Shown in pieces: positions 11,093-22,312 of a stretch of DNA of 64,000 nucleotides. The translations under genes and the position numbers were made by a program. Each line of letters opens with the position of its first letter. Position 1 is the stretch's first letter. The stretch lies in the NCBI GenBank assembly GCA_004431415.1, contig QPMI01000460.1, positions 1 through 64,000 on the forward strand, read 5' to 3'. The notes under the pieces were generated by a model that was given only the letters and a program-made list of their open reading frames with translations, was not told the DNA's origin and ran no database searches. This stretch comes from Cyanophora paradoxa (Eukaryota; Glaucocystophyceae; Cyanophorales; Cyanophoraceae).

Positions 11093-11696
11093 TATGCGCG
11101 GGGCAGATCTAGCGATCCAATTGAATAGGGAATCTCTATGCGAGCAAGCTCGCAGCGCTACGGGAGGCGGGCACGCACTGCAGGCGTTGGCGTTGGCTGG
11201 TGCGACGAACTTGAAGCAGCTCCTGTGCAAGCGATCGCCGGTCTATGCGCGGGGCAGATCTAGCGATCCAATTGAATAGGGAATCTCTATGCGAGCAAGC
11301 TCGCAGCGCTACGGGAGGCGGGCACGCACTGCAGGCGTTGGCGTTGGCTGGTGCGACGAACTTGAAGCAGCTCCTGTGCAAGCGATCGCCGGTCTATGCG
11401 CGGGGCAGATCTAGCGATCCAATTGAATAGGGAATCTCTATGCGAGCAAGCTCGCAGCGCTACGGGAGGCGGGCACGCACTGCAGGCGTTGGCGTTGGCT
11501 GGTGCGACGAACTTGAAGCAGCTCCTGTGCAAGCGATCGCCGGTCTATGCGCGGGGCAGATCTAGCGATCCAATTGAATAGGGAATCTCTATGCGAGCAA
11601 GCTCGCAGCGCTACGGGAGGCGGGCACGCACTGCAGGCGTTGGCGTTGGCTGGTGCGACGAACTTGAAGCAGCTCCTGTGCAAGCGATCGCCGGTC
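11093..11696. repeat. Four tandem copies of a 151-bp unit
   Basis: Copies start at 11093, 11244, 11395 and 11546, each beginning TATGCGCGGGGCAGATCTAG and ending GCAAGCGATCGCCGGTC. They appear identical by eye. 151 is not a multiple of 3, so the unit is not a repeated protein domain. Short ORFs inside are read in different frames and have no known domain. The unit contains palindromes AGATCT, CAATTG and GCGATCGC. Identity between copies points to recent expansion or to homogenisation. Confidence 0.95.
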
Positions 11697-11732
11697 AGTG
11701 TCACATGTACAGTGCACGCGACGCCACGCGTC

Positions 11733-12492
11733 ACAGCTCGTTTTTTTTCCTAATCGACTCGACATGCCCGTACGCGTTGTATGGGCAAGGGTAGCCGGCG
11801 ATCGCGATAACTTTTCACCCGGCACAGAACGGCTATAGTCGACGTCGCTGCACAGCATGTTGTAGCCGGCAAGCTAGCGGGTAGAATGCACTAGCTTGCG
11901 CCGGGGAATTCCAAATACCCGAGGAGCGATTTCACTTTAACCGGTTTTTGACCGTGTTGGGTCGACCGGTAAAAAAAACGAGCTGTGGTACGTGCGAGAC
12001 TACGTATATACTAGGGTAACTAGGCTAGCTAGATCTGGACTCCGGGCCGGGAGTCTGGATCAAATCAGTGTACACCTCTGACACCTCAGTCATTAAATTG
12101 AATCCACAAATTAAAGTTAGGCGCATGCACACTGCCGCACAGCTCTTTGTTTTACCGGTCGACCCGGTGACCCAAGGTCACCCAACACCAACGTTAACAC
12201 GCGTACGGCAGAAATCCGGTTAACCGGGTACCTGAAACTGAAAACGCTCTTCGGCTATTAGGTTGGCTGCAGCTGGGACCGGGCTAGCACTAATCTACCC
12301 GCTAGCTTGCCGGCTACACGCACGCTGACGTATACATGTATATATACGTACTAGTATACGTAGGCGCACGCGCAGTGCATGCATGCGCACTAATTATAAG
12401 TACCAGGTAGTACTAGCTATAGCCGGCTCGTATCCGGCTACCCTTGCCCATAGAACGGGCATGTCGAGTCGATTAGAAAAACAACGAGCTGT
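11733..12492. mobile_element. Nested foldback (long inverted-repeat) element
   Basis: Three pairs of inverted segments are nested around a common centre. The outer arms are 11733-11800 and 12432-12492, sharing CTAATCGACTCGACATGCCC and ATGGGCAAGGGTAGCCGG. The middle arms are 11861-11893 and 12291-12317, sharing TGTAGCCGGCAAGCTAGCGG. The inner arms, near 11938-11973 and 12150-12235, share GTCGACCGGTAAAA and CCGGTTAA blocks. The whole could fold into one long imperfect hairpin. No transposase ORF is present. It lies directly beside the 151-bp tandem array and just upstream of the NmrA-like gene. Confidence 0.75.
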
Positions 12493-12641
12493 GGTACGGA
12501 GACAGTGGGTCCCACTGGGTCGACCGTCGGACGTCCCGCTGGGATTCGAACGCGGATCGAAATCGGACACGCGTCACCGAAATATCGATCGCATACCCCG
12601 CTGGGCCAGGCTCCCAACTCGGACTCAAATCATCGAGTCCG

Positions 12642-15600
12642 ATGGCCCCGAGGATCGTGGTGTGCGGCGCGACGGGAGCGCAGGGCGGCGCCTGCATCCG
12701 CGCCCTGCAGCAGACGGGACGCTTCCAGGTCGCAGCCCTCGGTTTGTGCAGCGACCTCCGAACATATCGTTCCGCTTGGCGACGGCCCTTAAGCTTGGTG
12801 CAGTTCGCGATCCGTCCTCCGCCAAGTCTCGTGCTCTCGAGGGCAATGGTGCGACGCGACGCGCCGGCCGCGCAGATTCCGCCGCGCCGCCGCGCCGCGG
12901 CCTGACAACGCCCCGCAGGCGTGCAGCTCATCAAGGGCGACATGGAAGACCTGGAAGGCTTGAAGCGTGCATTCACTGGAGCGTACGGCGTCTTCGTGCG
13001 CCCCCCGCCGCCCGCGCGCTGCCGCACGCGTCCCCGCCGACCCCTCTCCCTGCGCAGTCCGTGCAGCAGCCGTGGGCGAGCGACTACAAGTCCGTGGACT
13101 GTGAGGGCGAGATCCGACAGGGCAAGAACGTCGCCGCGGCGAGCCGAGCCCCCGAGCCTAGCTTCGCCCCGTGGCCCATGCCCGCCTCGAGCCCGCCCCT
13201 CGCGCGCGCAGGCGGCCAAGGAGACGGGCGTGAAGCACGTCGTGTACACCTCGGCCATCGGGGCCGGCCGCGAGGCGACGGGCGTTCCCCATGTCGACTC
13301 CAAGACCGCCGTCGAGGCGCCTGCCCCCTCACCGCCGCGGCCGGCCCGGCCGCCCGCCGTCTGACCCGCCTCGCCGCGCAGAAAGCGCTCGTCGCGCTCG
13401 GGGTACGCTGCGCCGCGTCGCCACCCTAAGCCTCCGTCCCGCGGCCGGCCGAACCGGCGCGCCAGGTCCCCCACACCATCCTTCGTCCAGCAACATTCTT
13501 CGTTCGCCCCCTACCCCCCCTCTTCTTTCCCCCCGACACCACACCAATCTTCCGAGCAGGATAACTGGTCGGGCCTGGTAGGCGACATGGCGCTGAAGCC
13601 GTGCGTCCGTACCCTTCCCAGACCCGCGTCCGCACCCCTGTACCCCCGACCGGATCGAACTCCGTACCCAGGGGCAAACTCCCGGGAATCTGCACGACGG
13701 AGGCGCCGGTGTACTACATTTCGGCGGCCGACATCGGCAAGTTCGCCGCCGCTGCCTTCGAGAACCCCAACCAGTACCTCGGTGCGCCCTGTACCCCGGC
13801 AATCGCCCGTACCCTGCCCCCTCCCCCCCCTCGGTTCCTAGTTGGCAGCATTTGCAGAGACAGCCTGTCCGTAGTGCCGCGTTTCACCCCCACGTGCCCC
13901 CTACCCCCTCCCGTACCCCCGCACACCTTGCGGCTCGCTCAGATTCAGAGCAGCCCCCATCCCCTAGGGCAACTTAGGGGGCCTTTCCGCGTCGCGTACC
14001 CTCTCGTCGCGCATCGTACCCACGATCCCCCCCCCCCCCCCCCCTCCCCAAATTCGCAGGGCAGGCGATTGACATTGCCGGAGACTGCAAGAGCGGAGAA
14101 GAGCTCGCCAAGGTGCCGGCGTGTACCCCGGGCCCGGGGGTCGGGGGGGGTGGCCCCTCCGTGGGCCGAGCTGAGCGGACCCGAGCTGGTCTGATCTTAT
14201 CTGAGCCGACCTGAGCCGGTGCCGCCCCGCGCGCAGTCGCTGGAGCGGGTGTTCGGGTACCCCTTCTCGTACAGCGCCCCGCCCCTCTTCCTCATGAAGT
14301 TCTTCGTCCCTGAGTTCGGCGTCATGCGCGAGTGGTCCGCACGCCTTCTGGATTCTCCTCGCGAGAGATTCTAAAGAGAGTCCTCGCGAGAGTTTCTAAA
14401 GAGAGAGTCCCTCAAATAAAGCTTCTCTGCTCTTAATGGGGCGGTCCGCACGCCTTCTGGATTCTCCTGCGAGAGTTTCTAAAGAGAGTCCTAAGGAGAG
14501 TTTCGAGGGGAGTCACCTCAAAGAAAGCTTCTCTGCTCTTAAGGGGGCGGCGCCGCCCCCTCCTCGAAGGCCCGGAGGCCCCCTCGATGCCTTACGGGGC
14601 GTGCGGGCGGGCGGCCGGGCGGGGCGGCAGGTTCGAGAAGGGCCTCCCCGTCAAGATCGACCTCGCCAGGATGCGCCAGATGGTCCGCCCCGCCCCGCCC
14701 CGCCCCGCCTCTGGAGCTAGCCTAGGCCTCAACATTTCCGGCCTCAACATTTCTGGCTCGCTTACGTTTAATCAGAGGGCCTCGGGCCCCCCCCCCGCCC
14801 CCGCCCCGCCCCGCCCCGCCCTTAGCGAGCCGGTCCCTGCATCGAGCCGGCCTCTCTATCTAGCCAGCCTGTGATTACTCGGCCGGGCCGAGCTTCGGTC
14901 GCGGCGGATGGCCGCCCGGCGCCGGCGCCGCCCCGGCCCTGGAGCCACCTGCTAGCCGGCTCCTCTACGGCTTGGCCCCGAGCTCCTCTTCGGCTCGGCC
15001 GGCTCCACTAGCTAGCATTTCTGGCTAGCTTGCGATAAATTGGAGGGCATCGAGCCCCCGGGCCGTCCCGCCAGGCCGCCCCGCCCCGCCCCGCCCCGCC
15101 TCGTACCGCCGTGCCCCCGCGCCCCGCCCCGCCATCTTATTATGCCCCCCCCCTCCCCCTCCCCCTCCCCCTCCCCCCCCCCCCCGTCCCCTTCTCCTTG
15201 GGCTGGGCAGCGGCCCTCATCCCTTTCCTCGCCCACCCCGACTCGCCCCGCCCGCCGCTGAGCCGTTTCCTCCCGGCGTCCCTGCACGATCCGCTCCTTT
15301 CCAGGGCCCACCCGCCCCTAGCTGCGAAACTCTAATTTCCGGCCGCGCCCACGCCGGCCCTAATGCTTCGTTTGCAGGTGCCGAGCCTCGAGGACGCGGA
15401 CGCCTTTTGGCGTACCCTGCCCCAGCAGGTCCGCGCCTACTCCCCGCCCCGCCCCCCGAGGAGAGGGGGCCGCCGGCCGGTCCTATGATCAAATACGAGA
15501 GGACCCGCCCGGCCCGCTCGACCGATTCGCCCCGCCCCCCCCCCCCCCCCCCGCCCGCTCTCTTCCCCCCCCCCTCTCTTGATCTCTGACGGAGGGTCGT

Positions 15601-15667
15601 GGTCCGGGTACAGGTGAAGGAGAACCTGAAGGCCCCGCCCCCGGCCTGCGGCTGCGCCCTCATGTGA
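12642..15667 (+). CDS. NmrA-like NAD(P)-binding (atypical SDR) protein with CaaX terminus
   Basis: The N-terminus has the Rossmann dinucleotide motif CGATGAQGG directly after the ATG at 12642. NmrA-family blocks follow across many short introns: VRDPSSAKSRALEGNG, VQLIKGDMEDLEGLKRAFTG, YGVF, GVKHVVYTSAIGAG, VPHTILRPATFF, PVYYISAADIGKFAAAAF, QAIDIAGDCKSGEELAK and ERVFGYPFSY. These match the usual order: nucleotide fold, GAYGVF, YTSA, ILRP and the substrate-side region. The family includes redox sensors and NADPH-binding regulators, but the substrate here is unknown. The protein ends CGCALM, and CALM fits a CaaX prenylation box. Two introns (13139-13211 and 13317-13381) use GC donors. The long penultimate-region intron (about 14332-14630) contains a tandem duplication. 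Splice phases agree throughout the parts I threaded. Confidence 0.85.
14334..14550. repeat. Tandem duplication inside an NmrA-gene intron
   Basis: Two copies of a unit of about 109 bp start at 14334 and 14443 with GGTCCGCACGCCTTCTGGAT and end near TCTCTGCTCTTAA plus a GGGGCG run. They differ by a few substitutions and small indels. The unit includes the start of the intron, so it may come from duplication of the splice-donor region. Confidence 0.85.
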
Positions 15668-17178
15668 GGGCCCTTGGGCACCTGTGCATTTGTCGTACAG
15701 TAAATTATTGGCTACCATGGCTATTTTACCCAAACGTTAGTTTACCCCCTTCGACCCCCGCCTTGCACTGCAATGGCTGCGGCGAAATCCGGGATTGACA
15801 AGTCGACGTCACCCATCAGCTTTAGATCTGTTCAGCATGATCAGCGGGAAGGGTGGTTTGGCTTCGTTCATCCGCCCATGCTCGGCCACGGCCCATGATC
15901 AGGGCCGGAGGGAAGGGCGGGGCCCGGCCCAGGCATCAAAATCGCATGCGCAGGCTGCAGCTAGCGGAGCTAGCGGGGATCGTCGGACCTCCATGTCTAT
16001 CTATAGCTAGCTAGCGGGCCGAGCGCCGCGGGCCGCGGCCGCGGCCGGGTGCTGTATCTGGGGGTGGACCATGGCTCATGCATGTGCGCGGGTGCTGGGG
16101 GGGGGGCGCGGGTGCCACATGACCAGGGCGTGCATTCTGTCCTTGTACCCCCGCGTGGTCCTGAAAGGCCAGGGCAACCGCGTTCATGATCAACCGCGTC
16201 CGGAAGAGGAGGGGGGGGGGGGGGAAGGGGGGGGGGGGAAGGGGCGTAGGGACCCAGATTCCGCACCAGGCGTTGTTTTCGTCGAAGTCGCCCGCGATCG
16301 CCACGTGCACGAGAATCGAAAGCGCAGACCCGTCTGCAAGCCTGCGGGCCAGGGGTCGGGAGGCAGCGGTGCGACGGAAGGGTCCGGCCGAGCCGCTGGA
16401 AACAGCGGCGCGTGGTGAGGGGGGCAACCCCCTCCCTGCCTGGCCGGACCTATCCGAGCAAATTTGTTTTTTGCAGCGGTGCGACGGAGGGCGCGCGCGC
16501 CTGCGACACGCGAAAATCTTCACCGTCTCGACTCGAGCACCTGCCGGAGAAAAGGAATCGTAAGTGACGGGACGGGCGCGCTCGTCACTCGGCCCCGTGC
16601 AAAATTCAAGATCGAACGGGCCCGCGGCCGGCCCGGCGGCGGGCCGGGCGCCGCCGCGGCGCGGCCGCCGCGGCGCGGGCCCCAGCCGGCCCGGCGGCGG
16701 CCGGGGCCCGGCCGCGCGGGCCGCCGCCGCCCGCCCGGCGGGCGGCCCGCAGTTGCAGCCTGGCCCAGTGGGCCTGGGCCAGTGGCCCGCAGGCCCGCAG
16801 CCGCAGGCCCGCAGCCGGGCCTGATCTGACATGCATTTGGCCATAAAGTTCTTAATTTATGAGTTAAGCCCTTCTAGATCTGAGCCCAGCGCCGGCCGGG
16901 GCCCAGGGGCCGGGGCCGGCGGCTTTCCCAGCTGCAGGCACGCTCCCGACGCGTACGAGCGAGCGCTAGCCTGGAGCCGCCCAGCCCCCCCAGACGCGAC
17001 GCGGCGGGCCGTCATACGGCGTATACGTATACATATACGTCGCCCCGCGGGCCCCCCGCCCGGCTCGCCCGACCGTCGGACGTCCGATGGTCGACTTTAA
17101 ATACTAATTATATTTCTAATTACGTGTACGGAGGGGGGGGGGGAGGGAGGGGGAGGGGGAGGGGGAGGGAGGGAGGGG
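15668..17178. other. Intergenic region, G-run and palindrome rich
   Basis: No gene is recognised between the convergent NmrA-like and helical-repeat genes. G runs occur near 16210-16240 and 17135-17175. A CGG/GCC-rich block lies at 16615-16760. Alternating palindromes (CGTATACGTATACATATACG near 17020) and one CCGACGGTC-type motif at 17071-17079 are present. The overlapping GC-rich ORFs lack domains. Confidence 0.5.
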
Positions 17179-20100
17179 TTAACGGGGGGCGGAGCCTAGC
17201 TTCGGGCCCACGGGGAGCTCGCGGCGGGGGCCGGGGGGCGCCGGTATGGCCCCCCTCCTCCCCCCCGCCGCCTCCTTCCCCCCGTCCAGGTCCGCCGCCG
17301 GAGGCTCTTGGGAGTCCGAAGGGGAGGGCGGGTCGGGGGCCTCTTTCCCCCCGGGCCTCGCCGGGGGCTTCCGCTGCAGCCCGCGGCCGGGGACGGAGTC
17401 GTCGTCGCTGCGGCGAGAGAGGAAGACCCGCCCGAAGAGGCCGAGGTGGGCGGGTACCCCCGGCGCCCCCGCCCCCGCCGCCCCCGGGCCCGAGCCCGAG
17501 CCCGGCGCCGCCCCCGCCCCGGGCGCCGGGCTGGCCTCCTTAGAGCCCAGGAACTCAGCGTGGCGGGCCGGCGGGAGGCGCTTCGCTCGCAGCGCCTCCA
17601 GCGCCTCCTCCACGCGCCGCCGCCGCGGGTGCTCGGGGGGGTAGAGGTGCCCGAGCCTGCCCCCGTAGGCCGCCGCGCACTTGGCGAAGGATCGCTGCGC
17701 CGCGGCGCGGTCCCCTGCGGATGCATGTAGAGTGGAGCTCAGTGAGAGAGAGCGCGCGGGGGGCCCGGCCCGGGCCCAAGCTGACGCCGTGGGCAAATTT
17801 GATCTCTCGCCTTCTTCGTTCGCACGCACGCACCGGCGAGGAGCTCGAACTCGGCGACGTGGTAGAGGGCGTGGACCTCCGCCGGCGTCCGGCCCCGGTC
17901 CGCCCGCTGCCGGCCGGCCCCCCAAGGAAAGCTTCAGCCTCGGCCTGGGCGGGGCGGGGCGGGGCGGGGCGGGCGCGCCTTCATGCCGACGGCGCCGATC
18001 TTGGACTCGACCACGAGGAACTGGGGGGGGCACTGTCCGCGGCCGCCATCAGCCCCCCCCCCCCCCCCCCCCCAAGGCCGCTAAGCCGGGCGCGCGCGCA
18101 CGAAGGCGAGGGCGAAGCGGCCGAAGGAGGCGACGTCGGCGTCCGGGGCGCAGGGGTCCGACCGCGGCTCCCCCGGGTCCGTCGCCTTCACCACCGCCTC
18201 CGCGCACCGGGTCCTGGCGAGACGGTGACGGAGGGGGGTGGGGGGGGAGGGGGGGAGGGTGGGCGTGGGGGGTATCGTACGCTTGCGCCATGCAGTCCCG
18301 GGCGTGCACTGCGGCCGGCCGGTGTGTGTCAGAAGGGCGGGCGGGCGGGCGGGCCGGCTGATGAGGCTGGCGCCTAGAGCGGCCCGGACCCTAGATGAGC
18401 AGCGCCCAGTGCCCTTCACTGCCTAGGCGCGCGCAGTGCGCACTCAGGCGGGCGGGCGGGCGGGCGGGCGGCCAGTCCCGCGGGCCCCCGCTTGGTGGAT
18501 CGAGGGGCGCGCGAGCGCTAGCGCCCAGCACCTCCGCCCAGCTAACGCTTCCGCCACAGACCGCTCCTATTTAGCTGGGGACCTCGTTCCCTCCCTCCCC
18601 CGGCTCCATCCTACTGCCTTTAGAGAGCTGAGAGGGGCGCGCACGGCGGAAGAAGGAGATGATGCTCAGCTCGAAGGCCGCCCGCGCCTTCAGCTGCCTG
18701 CGGGGATTCGTTCGATTCGGTGGAGGCGAGAGAGATTAGGCGGGTTAGGCGGGTTAGGCGGGTTAGGCGGATTCGGCGCAGGGGGGCGGGCCCCGGCGGG
18801 CGGGAGATTTGATTTGGTTTGATCTGGAGGCCGGCGGGCGGGCGGGCGGGCGCACCAGTAGTCGGGCCCGAGGCGCTCGGCGGTCTCGACGAGGGCGCGG
18901 GCGTGCCGCCTCGCGGCCCCCAGGTCTCCGTTGAACCGCCGCGCGTGCACTGCCCGCACCCGCCTCAGCGCTCGGCCTTCGCTTGGGGGCGCTCAGGGCC
19001 CGCCCCGTCGGAGGCCGGGAGGGGGGGAGGGAGGGGCGGGGCGGGGCGGCGGGCGGCGCGCGCACAGTGCGCACTGCACGTCCGATGGAAGCGGGACTTG
19101 GATAGAAAGGCAGCGCGGGGGGGGGGGGGGGGGGGCGCCTAGAGCGGCCCGGACCCTAGAGGATCGCCCAGTGCCCTCCGCTGCCTAGGCCCGCGCGGTG
19201 CTCGGCCCCTTGCGGGTGGGTGCGGCGGAGGCGCTAGCTAGCTAGGCGAGCTCCCGTTCTGGCTCTAGCCCCCTCGCCTCTGTCCTAGCGCGCGCGCGGC
19301 GCGCACTGCAGGTCGTGTGGAAGCGGTACTTGGAGAGGACGGCCTCCTCCTCGGTCCCGCCCAGCTCGTACCCCGCCTCCGCCACTGCTCGGGCGGGCGA
19401 GGCAGGCTAGGCTCAGCTCGCTTGGGAGAGCTTAGGGCGGGCGGGACGGGCGGGCGGACCGGCGGTGGCGACGCGGATCTGCTGGGTTTCGAAGAGCGAG
19501 TTGGCGAGCATGCCGACCAGGCGCGCCTCCAGCGCGCTCGGCGTCAGCTGCTTCCGCCGCAGCTCGCTCCATACCTCATAGAGAGAGAGGGAGGGGGAAG
19601 CCTCAGGGAGAAGCGGGCGGGCAGGCGGGCAGGAGAGAGAGGGGGGGAGAAGCCCCACCTCGAACATGGCCTCGACGGCGGGCCCCCGGCGCTCGAAGAC
19701 GCGGAGGACGAAGGCGCGGAGGAAGAGGGCGAGGGCGCGCGTCGGGCGGCGGGAGGCGGCGAAGGGGAGCGAGAGGGCCTCCACGTGGTCCGCGAGGCGC
19801 TCGCAGGCCGCGAGGTCCGCCTCGAAGTGGTGCGGGTCCACCCGGTCCGCCCACGTCGTGAAGGCCTGCGTGCGGATCGAACGGGACCGGCCGGCCGCGC
19901 CGCAGACAGGCGGATCGAATCGAATCTAATCTCCGGAGCCGCGCGGCGGGTCGGGCCGGGTCGGACCTCGACGAAGGCGATGGCGTGCTCCGCGATCGTC
20001 TCCACGTCGTCCTCCTCCCTGAGAGGGCGGGCGGCCCGCGTCAGCGAGGCGCCGCCGCCGCCGCCGCCGCCTGCGCCAGCGCCGCCGCTCGGGGCGCCAC

Positions 20101-20912
20101 GCCGCTCACTCACCACTCGGGGGCGCCCGGCACGTCGCCCGCCGGCGGCGGCAGCGGCTGAACGAGGGCCTCCGCGACGCAGCGGACCGCCGCCCAAACC
20201 TGCCACAGCGCACGCGCGGCTGGTCGAGACGCCCGCCGCAGCCCGAGCCGAGCGTGAGGAGGGGAGGGCCGGGGCCGCACCAAGCGACAACCCGTCTGCC
20301 CGGCGCAGACCCGCAGGGCCCCGAGGCAGGTGCGGAGGCGCCATCTGCCAGCGAAGGTGCGGTACAGAGGCGTCGAGCAGAGCCGCGCGTCCGCGAGGGC
20401 CTGCCCCCCTACGCTTGGACCGGACCGAGCGCGGCGGGGGCGGCGGGGGCGGCGGGGGCGCACCCTCGCGAGGCGGGCGGCTGTGTCGGGGACTTCGTGC
20501 GGGGCGGAGCGCCGAAGCGACTCGGCGCTCGCCTCCACCCAGACCTCCAGCCGCTCCGCCTCGCCCGGGTCCACCCGGTACGGCGGCGCCGCCTGCGCCC
20601 GCTCCCTGGCGTGAGCCAGCGAGAGCGCCGCGCCGCGCGGAGCGTCGGGGGCGTCACCTGCTGCGGCACGGCGCCCCGCTGCAGGTCGTAGAGGAATCGG
20701 CTCGCGGGGTCACGCCCCGTGAAGCGGGCGGTCGCGGCCGGCCGCGGCTGCGGGTCGGACGAGGCCGGCGGCTGCGGCGGCCCCGGGGGCGTCGACGAGC
20801 TGCTCGCCCTCTCTGCCGCCGCCGGTGCATCCTCGTAATCGTCCTCGTCGTCCGTTATGCTGACCGCCTGCGGGGCCGGGGCCGCGCGCGGCGGCAGGAT
20901 GATCAGCTGCAC
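17179..20912 (-). CDS. Helical-repeat (TPR-like) protein, unknown function
   Basis: A multi-exon minus-strand gene of amphipathic alpha-helical segments. In protein order I can read: an acidic N-terminal stretch SITDDEDDYEDAP; TGRDPASRFLYDLQRG; VDPGEAERLEVWVEASAESL; EEDDVETIAEHAIAFVE; DPHHFEADLAACERLADHVE; ALALFLRAFVLRVFERRGPA; ELRRKQLTPSALEARLVGML; FNGDLGAARRHARALVETAE; AFELSIISFFR; RTPAEVHALYHVAEFELLAG; then DRAAAQRSFAKCAAAYGGRL. The last block is the most TPR-like. A long Pro/Gly/Ala-rich tail runs to the stop at 17179-17181. Donors are GTGCG or GTGAG types. No start codon was fixed: the frame opens upstream of 20912 and the first exon may lie between 20950 and 21050. Introns near 18370 and 19135 share a duplicated block (GCGCCTAGAGCGGCCCGGAC). 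I do not recognise the family. Confidence 0.6.
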
Positions 20913-20959
20913 TGCGGCATGCGCAGGAGGCGGGGGAGGGGGGCGGTTCTGGTGGCCTT

Positions 20960-21600
20960 AGGCCGCGGCGCGGCGACGTTCACGTTCGATGTTTTGCGGC
21001 GCTGCGCGGTGCGGTGCGGGGCTTGCGAACGGTGCGCACATTGAAAACCTGCTCAAGCTCTCCGATGACGCCTTGCAGCTGGGGAATCCTCACTGCGGGC
21101 GTGCGGGCAGATCACGGCGCTTAGCGAGTGCTGGCGCCCGGCGAGGGCTCCCCGGCGGGCAGCGCGCGAGCGGACCGACGCTGTTCTCGACGTCATCCTT
21201 TCCCGGAGGCCTAGGATCCTTCTTGAGGCGCACGCTGCGATCAGCATCGCAGGCCATGCTCTCGCCGCGAGTCTCGCGACGAGGCCGGCCCGTGAGGGGC
21301 GCCGGCCCGCCCTACGCGTGCAGCTGTCCACTGGGCCACGAGGGGCGCGTTCAGGTTGTTCGGTGCGCGTGTGGTGCCGGTGATGCGACGGCGTCGCCGA
21401 GCTCGAGTGACCCGAGACTTCCGAGTCCCGAGACTCCCGAGACTCCCGACTCGGCGAGTCCCGACTCCCGACTAGTACTCCCGAGTCCCCCGAGTCCCGC
21501 GCGCCGACTAGTACTAGTCGGTGAGAATTGCTCCGATCCGACCCTCCTAGGGGGTACAAATTACCGCCGCCAACTTACCGCAAATTTACCGGTACCGGTA
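20960..21600. other. Spacer left of the retroelement
   Basis: This spacer holds a dense cluster of GAGTC/GACTC pentamers (21405-21520) and, at its right edge (21552-21600), AATTACCG/TTACCG units that resemble the CGGCAATTTA repeats near 59 kb and 61 kb. Part of it may include the undetermined first exon of the helical-repeat gene. Confidence 0.4.
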
Positions 21601-21750
21601 ATAATAGATTACGCTGCAAGGCGTGATCAGTTTCTCTCCGCCGGAGCGCGCTGCCGGGGCCGCGCCCTTACCTCCGGGGTACAGCCTGCGCACGGCCGCC
21701 CACAGTACCCCCACTTTCTTTTCGGCTTCGCGTTAGTTGCAGCTTCGCGG
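21601..21750 (+). repeat. Left split direct repeat A1
   Basis: The left terminus begins ATAATAGATTACGCTGCAAG and ends GTTGCAGCTTCGCGG. It is identical to A2 at 30525-30674. An intron-like segment sits inside (21705-21742), starting GTACCCCCAC and ending TTGCAG, the same form as host introns. Confidence 0.95.
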
Positions 21751-22312
21751 AGCTGCAGCCATCGCCAGCATCACAGACGTAGCTAGTGGGAGTCGGGTGA
21801 ACGAATGGCGTTCCACTGGCCTGTCGACGGTGCGTGATCGCAAGAGCGTGCGGTTGGGGGCGCGCGGGGCCGCCTTTGGCAATCCAGCTCCCGCGCCTCG
21901 CCTGCGCTCAGCGCCGCGCACTGCTGACTGGCGCAGCTAGTTAGCGCCAGCCAGCTGCAGCCTTTCCGTACAAGCTTTCCATAGGCGCCTAGTTAGGCAA
22001 CCATCCCTTCCCACAAACCTTCTTCATAGCTTCATAGGTAGCTCCCATACCACATTAGAGTCACAGCGCCTGAGAATACTCGGCGCTCGCCGCGTGGCTG
22101 GTGCCCGGCGTAGTAGCGTATACAGGTAGCTCTCCGTAGTGGTCTTGTCTGAATCTCGTAGTACATTATCGTGTGGCACGTAGCATCCCACACTCGCACG
22201 CCTGAGCTCGCTCGGCGCCCCGCCGCGTGGCTGTGCCCGGCGCCGCACTTCCGTAGTAGTAGCTCACGTGGGCTAGAGCAAGACGAGCTGCACGCACATA
22301 CATCCCACGCAT

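Noticed and set aside
11093-11696. CRISPR-like array
   Set aside because: Units are 151-bp exact tandem copies without variable spacers, and the host is eukaryotic.
12530-12620. tRNA-like segment (GGGATTCGAACGCGG)
   Set aside because: The T-loop-like GTTCGAATCCC is present on the minus strand, but the T stem does not pair and no anticodon arm or acceptor could be built.
19317-21044. 575-residue plus-strand ORF
   Set aside because: It is the complement of the helical-repeat gene, whose minus-strand exons show balanced composition and splice sites. The plus frame is Arg/Gly-rich with no motif.
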